A stretch of 64,000 bases of DNA from Erythroxylum novogranatense. Taxonomy: Eukaryota > Streptophyta > Magnoliopsida > Malpighiales > Erythroxylaceae. Shown in pieces: positions 58,171 through 64,000 of this stretch. Position 1 is the first letter of the stretch. Each line of letters opens with the position of its first letter. The stretch is taken from contig CM057234.1 in assembly GCA_029891385.1 (NCBI GenBank), forward strand, positions 25,282,350-25,346,349, in the 5' to 3' direction. Under the pieces are notes generated by a model, which had not been told where the DNA came from, did not search any database, and saw only the letters and a program-made list of their open reading frames with translations. The position numbers were made by a program, and so were the translations under genes.

Positions 58171-58486
58171 GCGCAAAATCAATCCACAAATAAAAGATGT
58201 AGTAACAAAATTTTCTCACAATCACACAAGGTCGAATAAAAGTGAAATGTGATGAATGCGAGTGTATGGATGTATGTATGAGTGTGTATGTGTGAAAATT
58301 TTGCTAAGTAAGAGACAAAACTAAAGTATGAAGTATGCTTGTGCAAAGGAAAATCAAAACCTATACTATGAACAAGTATGAAAATTAAACTATCCTAAAT
58401 GCACTGCAAAAACAAGGATTTCGATTATCAACGACAATTGAAATGAGATGGAAATGGCTATCCTACGGTAAACCAATTTCTTGGCT

Positions 58487-58503
58487 CCCCGGTAACGGTG
58501 TCA
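58487..58503 (-). promoter_or_regulatory. E primer-binding site, tRNA-Asp type, degraded
   Basis: The minus strand reads TGACACCGTTACCGGGG, three bases from the LTR. Athila PBS is normally TGGCGCCGTTGCCGGGG; the differences are all G-to-A. Confidence 0.75.
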
Positions 58504-58506
58504 TTT

Positions 58507-60110
58507 TGATAGCGGCTCTTCGTATTAATCTAAAGATCAATCCCTTAGAAACCGAGTCAAAAATAAAAATTTCAAGGATTGCAATACAGGATGCAACCTT
58601 GAGTCGTCTCACTTAATTGGAACCAAGTGAAAAAGGTCTAAGCTAGCCTAATTGTCAAAAATTGCAATCAAAGTTGAAAAATTAGGGGTTTTGGTCATTA
58701 AAAAGAACTAAGGAAATTTAACTAAATTGAAGGACAAAGTATAAAAAGTATATTTTTGGATTTTTAAGAATAAATTGAAATTGAAAATTTGAGTAATAAA
58801 CAAATGATAATAAATCCTCTTGAAAATGAGCTTAGGCTATCATGGTTCAAAACAATTTTCGGGAAGTGAAATTCACCAAGTTTTCAAATAACAACCTTAA
58901 AGACTTCTCCTCAAGTCCAGGATCTTGATCAATGAACTCCATTTCTCAAGATCCCATTAAGTGCTCTTAAGCCTTAGAACCTTGAGGGATTCTTTAAGTC
59001 CAAGGTTTTAATCAACGAACTCCGTTAACTAAAACCTTGTTAAATGCATTTTAGAGTGTGAAATGGACAAGTTAATACAATTGGTCAATTGGTTCAAGCA
59101 CAATCTCAATATCAAACACAACTACGCAGATAAAGAGGGATAACACAATCACCAAAAGACATATATGAGACTTCATATATTGAGCATCGAAGTTCTACAT
59201 TAACCAATCCATAACACAAGACATCATTCAACACTTGATTAAACTATAATCAAGCTAATCTAACTACAAAAAGTAAACCCTAACTCAGCAATTTACAACA
59301 CTGTAATTAAACTTGACGATGTAAGATTAACTCCCTTTTTAGAACCGGTGAACTCAAGCCGATGCTACATCTTCAAGAGAAAATGTGGTTTAGCTATGCA
59401 TGACTCCGGACTCTCTCACAACTTTTGAAGATTGGACGTCTCCCATGGTTGCAGTAGATGGCAGTGGTGTAGCGATGATGGTGATGGTCGAAGATGAGAA
59501 AAGATGGAATTGATAGTGGACGAGATAATCGTCTCTGCTGCCTCCAAAGCATCTCCGAAAGATATCCGTTCCCTTTGACCTAAAAATAGCAAGGTTTTTA
59601 AATGATGGATGCGGGTCGGGTCGGTACAGTGAGAGATCTTTCCAAATGAAGTCTGGATATTTGTCTGCTCGCCACGGCGAGATGATTTTTAGACATCGCA
59701 ACGTGTCTTTCTGGGTAGCTCGCCGCGGCGTGTTAATTGATTGGCGTCGCGGCGTGCTCCTCTTGATCCTCGCCGCGGTGTGCTGCTTTGTAGATGCCGC
59801 GACGTGCACTTCTTGGATCCTCGCCGCTGCGTGCTGCTTGCATTACGTCGCGGCGTGCAGACTTCTTCTCAACCTTTTGACTCTCTTTGTCCCCTACAAT
59901 ATCAAACAACAATTTGTAGTATCAATTGTCCTTGAAAAAATTATGATGAAATTAATGTCAATTTGTGACAATTTTACTATCAAATTGTATAAAATGTAAG
60001 CTCACTGCAAGGGACTAATTAAGGCAAAAAAATCACAAATTAAGAGTCAAAAAGTACATTAAGAATAGTACAAGTGTAGCCAATAAATAAGATAAACTTG
60101 GGCTCAATCA
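58507..60110 (-). repeat. E right (5') LTR
   Basis: 1604 bp, about 50 bp longer than the combined left LTR, a difference explained by the CG-rich cluster at 59669-59859. Confidence 0.9.
59669..59859. repeat. CG-rich cluster, E right LTR
   Basis: About seven units such as CTCGCCGCGGCGTG, GGCGTCGCGGCGTGC, ATGCCGCGACGTGCAC and ACGTCGCGGCGTGC; includes an extra unit pair (about 59785-59835) absent from the left LTR. Confidence 0.85.
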
Positions 60111-60115
60111 ATCTG

Positions 60116-60560
60116 TTAGTCTTATCTCAGTTAGTAATAGAACCATTTTATCAGTATATTGGTTGGAAACCTCATCACCTACTAGAATATTTGACCTAAG
60201 GCTTAAGTATTAGAAGATTGATTAAAGTCGTTTAACTTTGAACTTAGTGTAGCAACGCTCCTTAACAAATAAAAGAGTAGTACTATAAATAATAAGAGTT
60301 AGTAGGAAAATTTATAATCAAGCATGAGTACATCCTCCACTTATTTGTTAGATCTAATTAACCTTTCGTCTACACTTTCCCCTATTCACCTTCCCTCTTT
60401 TATACAAAGAACTTATCCAACAAGATCGAAAACCTTGTTGAAATAACTCATCTCTTTGAAGAAACAATAATCCATAACACACAGATGTCGTTGCTTAGTC
60501 CTTATAATCTTTAGGATTGGATCTTATCTTTTACTAGGAGTATTCATTCTTTAAAATTTA
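60116..60560 (+). pseudogene. Probable continuation of the pararetrovirus relic beyond E
   Basis: Directly after the ATCTG duplication the plus strand reads IEPFYQYIGWKPHHLLEYLT, then a stop and GLSIRRLIKVV; after a gap, NLSNKIENLVEITHLFEET (about 60.42-60.47 kb) looks like a short coiled coil. These are protein-like and in the orientation of the relic at 23181-29372. That E inserted into continuous pararetroviral DNA follows from the duplication; the identity of these peptides is uncertain. They could be the 5' part of the next viral unit. Confidence 0.4.
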
Positions 60561-63110
60561 CCTAGAGACTACAATCAAAAGAAATGATCCAAAGTTCTAA
60601 ACTAAATTGTGAGAAGATTCCCATACTATCTAAGTTTCATATGTACACATTTTGAGAGTGTGTTCATTTGTTGATTTGTGAGAAGATTCACAAATTCTAA
60701 TACATATGTTCACCCTTTAAATTGGTTTCTTTAGCAACACCTCTCTGCCTTTCAAGAGATTATCTAAGTTCTATTTTGTGGAAATATATGTTGATGACAC
60801 ATTCCTAGTTCATCCTACAATTTAAGACCACAAGTTTCCTTTTTATCGATGTTATTTTTTATATTGGGGTCAACTTGGTTGCCATAAACTTAAGACATAA
60901 TTGACTCCAAAAGTAATTTTCTTTACAATGAAGGACTTGGAAAAGCGTGGTGATGTAGAAATCAATCATATTGCTACTCGTTTCCATAAACATATCCACC
61001 AAAGGAGTTGAACTCTTAATTGTTAGTCATCTTAATAAGCCCCACTTAGTTGCTTCATCAACACTAAACTTCTCTTCAAATTTTGCTATTCCAGTCTCTA
61101 ATGATAGGACTAAGAATCAATGATAGTTTGTTGGTTTTATATGAAAAAAGTAGGACTGCCTTGGTTAATTTCCTTTATTGATTCGCTCATAGCAAATAAA
61201 GCCTAAAAATGTCAAAGGGTAATTATAAGAATCCAAATTTCTTAATGGAGAATGAAGGTTTTGAAGGCAAATCAAGGTCTATTTATTGTCGATTTGTTTA
61301 TTACTGGACTATTAATAGCCACAGACTATCCATAAATCTCCATCAGATTTTAAATCAATCCATATTAATTGATTGCCTCCATTATATTGTTGCTAACAAA
61401 TACCACTCTTTTTTTCATAAAAAAAAACCTTTTGTAAAATTTTTTTGGGCATTTACCACATGACATACTCATATTGCAAGGAGCCCACAAAAAATAATAA
61501 AAATATATTATTTTCTAACTAAAGGTTAAAAAAAATTTTAAGCCAGAGTTCTTAACAAATGTTTGTAAAACAATAGGATCATTTTTTAACATTTATAGAT
61601 CATTAGAGTTCTTTCGGTATGTGTTAAAACATTAAGGTTTAAATTAAATTTTGGTGAAAACTTTAAAGTGTAATTTACCCTTTTGCTTGCCATAAAATAA
61701 TAGAAGAAATGAGTGACTAATAAGATTTATCAAAATAATTGAAAAGAAATTAAATCTAATTAAAATAATATACATAAATTTCAAAATAGGTAAAACATAA
61801 AATATATGAGATTAACGTACTCCCAAAATGAGTATAAACAATGAGCTAATTTTGTTTATTTATTTTATTAAAATATGTGTGTTATTGATGAGTAATGAAA
61901 TTAATAAGAGAATAATTTAATCTTTGAACTTTTAAAATCTAAGATGAATAATAACTAAGTTGTAAAAATTATTAAAAAAAGAAAAAGGTTATAAAATTGA
62001 AAATTCAAAATATTATCAATTATGATAATTAAAATTGAAGATAAATATTAAAAGTATTGAGTTGAATTAATTTTTAATTTTCATATAAATCAAATATGAA
62101 TTTAAATTATTTTGAACTTATTCTTAAAATTTGAATACAGTTTGTAAATTTATTGTATTCATTTACATGCTTTAATATTCATATACTCTATCATACAACT
62201 AAATCTAGTTATTTGATTAGAAATTGTTTTAAGCAAATTATTTCAAATAAATACTATTCAAACATATAATATTTTATTATGATAACTTCTTTTTAACCAT
62301 TATTTATGTTAAGTGCACAACAAATTTTAAAAATCATCCTAATTGCAAAGAATAAAAGAGAAATCGAATGGTTTAATATGTCCTTTTCAAAATTAAATAA
62401 CATTATTTAAATCTTCCAATTCTACAAGCTAGTTGGTTTGGAGACTGGGTGACATATTATCTGTTGTTAGTCCTTGGGAATAAACAAAACTTGAAATTGA
62501 ATGCAACTTCTAGAATTTCAGGTTGAATTAGTACTGCAATGCAACTTCAAATTCTCCAATTTTCCAAGTTAAATTTTAGTTGATAAATATAATTTAAAAT
62601 ATAAAATAAAATCATAATATGATAAATACAATTAACTTGAATAATAATAAATTTTAAATTTAACTAATAATTCTAATATAATTAATCCATATCCTTTAAT
62701 TAACAATTTGTTTTGGCTAGTAGACACAATCTAAGACACACCTGTGTCTAAGATCATAAATCTCTTTGTATATTTACAAAGTTATACATGAAATGGGACA
62801 ATCCTATTTCTAAGACCATAGATCCTTTGATAACTGTATGAAATTGAAAATAATTTGGGATATAATCATGTCTAAGATTGTCTTAGAAATGAGTTTTCTA
62901 GAAAGTTAAATGGGTTGGTACACGATTTTATTGGAGGTTGTCTTTAAATCTAAGTTTCCAACCTTATATTGAATTAAGTTAACTAATTCTTATCCTTTAA
63001 TTTAACTTGATTTCATACATGTAACCACTCATCTTACAACATTCCTAAGTGTATCTTGAAGCCTTTTCTTCATTGTTTACGTAATTGGTTCACTTTAGAA
63101 GACTAAAAGG
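60560..63110. other. AT-rich sequence, no gene recognised
   Basis: Short frames only. An 84-codon frame at 61209-61463 resembles nothing I know. The stretch from 61.5 to 63.0 kb is very AT-rich. Short repeated text ('tctaaga(t/c)cata(a/g)atc') occurs near 62.75-62.82 kb. It may include remains of the LTR belonging to the decayed integrase to its right, but I cannot define ends. Confidence 0.3.
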
Positions 63111-63119
63111 ATAAAAGGC

Positions 63120-63515
63120 AACTTTAATTCATATCATTCCCCTATTCTTTAAAAAGATTTGTTCTCTAATCATTTCCTACATCAAAAAGAGTTAAATCAG
63201 AAACATAAAAGACAATGCTCACATTACACTCCTCTAAAAGTTTTAATTTATAAACATTATGATTGATCCATTCAACAACTTAAAATGGATCATCTACTTT
63301 TAGTTGTAGCATAGACCTTTTTTTTATTTAGGAATTTATCCTTCCTCATATATACCTACATCTAATCACTTAGCTCAAAAGTAATTTTCCTTCTCTAGTT
63401 AGTAGTTTTGGAAGCATATTCTTCATATTTCTATAGCAATATGTTATCGAACATTTTCATGTAGTTTCTTCACTATTTCAACTTTCTTTTTCTCTGTCCA
63501 AACCACTCTTTAAGT
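63120..63515 (-). pseudogene. Severely decayed gypsy integrase C-terminus
   Basis: No open frame survives, but the minus strand, read across stops and one frame change, gives the ordered pieces EKVEIVKKLHENV, KYEEYASKTT, RRKITFELSD, VYMRKDKFLNKKK, DDPF-VVEWINHNVYKLKLL, and NVSIVFYVSDLTLFDVGN, closing with RTNLFKE. That is the C-terminal integrase/GPY-F region that ends pol in many plant gypsy elements. It is much older than A, B or E. Lineage not assigned. Confidence 0.6.
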
Positions 63516-63603
63516 ATATATACTAAGAGCGACCGGATGGAAGACCACGGAATAGATCCCTATCGTCCATTTAATCCAGCGGCTTATATTCTTTTTTTTC
63601 TTT

Positions 63604-63786
63604 CTTTTTCTGTTTATTGAATGTTGTGTCTTCACGCGATATACACGCAATCTTCTGACCCAAATATTTTGTCATTTTGTCAGGCGCGCTCTCTCTCTTT
63701 GTTTTTCCTCTCCGCCCTTGTCTTCCTCTTTTTCTGTTTGTTGAATGTTGCGTCTTCGCGCGATATGCACGCAATCTTCTGACCCA
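63604..63786. repeat. Short tandem duplication, 124-bp offset
   Basis: A 59-bp block (63604-63662) recurs at 63728-63786 with four differences, all transitions. Flanking blocks (TTTTTCCTCTCCGCCCTTG; GGAAGACCACGGAATAGATCC versus ACGATCACAGAATAGATCC) also recur nearby to 63.92 kb, so a larger unit may be duplicated. The region is CT-rich and more CpG-containing than its surroundings; the edge of a genic region is possible, but no gene is visible. Confidence 0.7.
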
Positions 63787-64000
63787 ATCTTTTGATGCAA
63801 TAGTTTGTCAGGAGGCCGCACTTGTGACTACTTAAAAAGTGAATGAGATGGACGATCACAGAATAGATCCATGTTGTCTCCTTTCTCTGTCTTTATTTTT
63901 CCTCTCCGCCCTTGCCTTCCTCTGCTTTTCCATTCCAGCTGTGGTTGTCGTAGCTGTTGTTGGTGTCGAGAGAGTATCAGTGATTTCGACGTGAACCTAG

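Larger units (their letters stand above)
29373..60110 (-). mobile_element. Element E: Athila-type Ty3/gypsy retrotransposon carrying B, D and F
   Basis: Ends TGAT(A/C)GCGG...CTCAATCA; perfect 5-bp duplications ATCTG at 29368-29372 and 60111-60115. Left LTR is 29373-47131, split by B; right LTR is 58507-60110. Without B and F and their duplications the element is about 10.8 kb, normal for Athila. The PBS is tRNA-Asp type as in Athila. Right to left: gag, protease, RT, RNase H, integrase, then 1.6 kb of non-coding sequence before the PPT. No chromodomain and no clear env-like ORF is seen. The order of events is E into the pararetrovirus, then B and F into E, then D into B. Confidence 0.9.

Noticed and set aside
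60760..60830. A YVDD-like string (EIYVDDTFLVHP) suggesting another RT at about 60.8 kb
   Set aside because: No other RT motif is found up- or downstream in any frame, and the surrounding sequence is AT-rich and stop-filled. Four residues are not enough.
61209..61463. An 84-codon plus-strand frame as a small gene
   Set aside because: No recognisable motif, no promoter or neighbouring coding signal, and AT-rich composition in which such lengths occur by chance.

Overview
The window is repeat-rich plant nuclear DNA, most likely from a eudicot. It is AT-rich, has no prokaryote-style gene layout, and I could not recognise a single host gene, tRNA or rRNA. Nearly everything is LTR retrotransposons nested inside one another, sitting in or beside a decayed endogenous pararetrovirus (Caulimoviridae-like). 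Element names A to F and N are mine.

Layout. Positions 1-23180 belong to element A, a Ty3/gypsy chromovirus-type element (Tekay-like) on the minus strand whose left end lies outside the window. Two elements have inserted into its coding region: N (610-9622, flanked by CAAAA), which is almost entirely LTR, and C (10370-19231, flanked by CCCGC), a Ty1/copia element of SIRE/Maximus type with an extra third ORF. Positions 23181-29372 are a plus-strand pararetrovirus relic: movement protein, coat protein, protease, RT, RNase H, then a TATA box and AATAAA. Element E (29373-60110, flanked by ATCTG), an Athila-type Ty3/gypsy element on the minus strand, sits in that relic, which appears to resume at 60116. 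Inside E are B (30086-46288, flanked by TAAGA), a Tekay-like relative of A that still carries a chromodomain, and F (53412-57178, flanked by TACAA/TATAA), a plus-strand solo LTR. Inside B is D (36051-43083, flanked by TCCTT/TCCTC), a plus-strand non-autonomous element. From about 60.6 kb rightward the DNA is AT-rich and mostly unassignable, apart from a badly decayed gypsy integrase tail near 63.1-63.5 kb and a short tandem duplication.

How it works together. A and B would once have encoded gag, protease, RT, RNase H, integrase and (seen in B) a chromodomain. N and D keep only priming sites and LTRs, so they would have depended on such enzymes in trans. C and E supply independent copia and Athila machinery. 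All coding regions are damaged by frameshifts, stops or insertions; the longest intact stretch is the 548-codon RNase H-integrase of E.

Three patterns cut across the families. (1) The five Tekay-like LTR types (A, B, D, F, N) all contain a probable splice donor shortly after the promoter/leader and a probable acceptor 1.1-1.7 kb later, with a small covarying stem-loop ending 24-26 nt before the acceptor AG. (2) Every element carries a cluster of short palindromes with family-specific sequence (GTCGCGAC-type, AAGTCGACTT, GTCCGTTAAACGGAC), often in regular modules (49 bp in N, 72 bp in F), and module number differs between the two LTRs of N and of E. (3) A GC-rich box, GCGGGCAGCCGG, recurs in the otherwise divergent LTRs of A, B, N and F. 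Many scattered one-base indels between sister LTRs may be real decay or assembly error.
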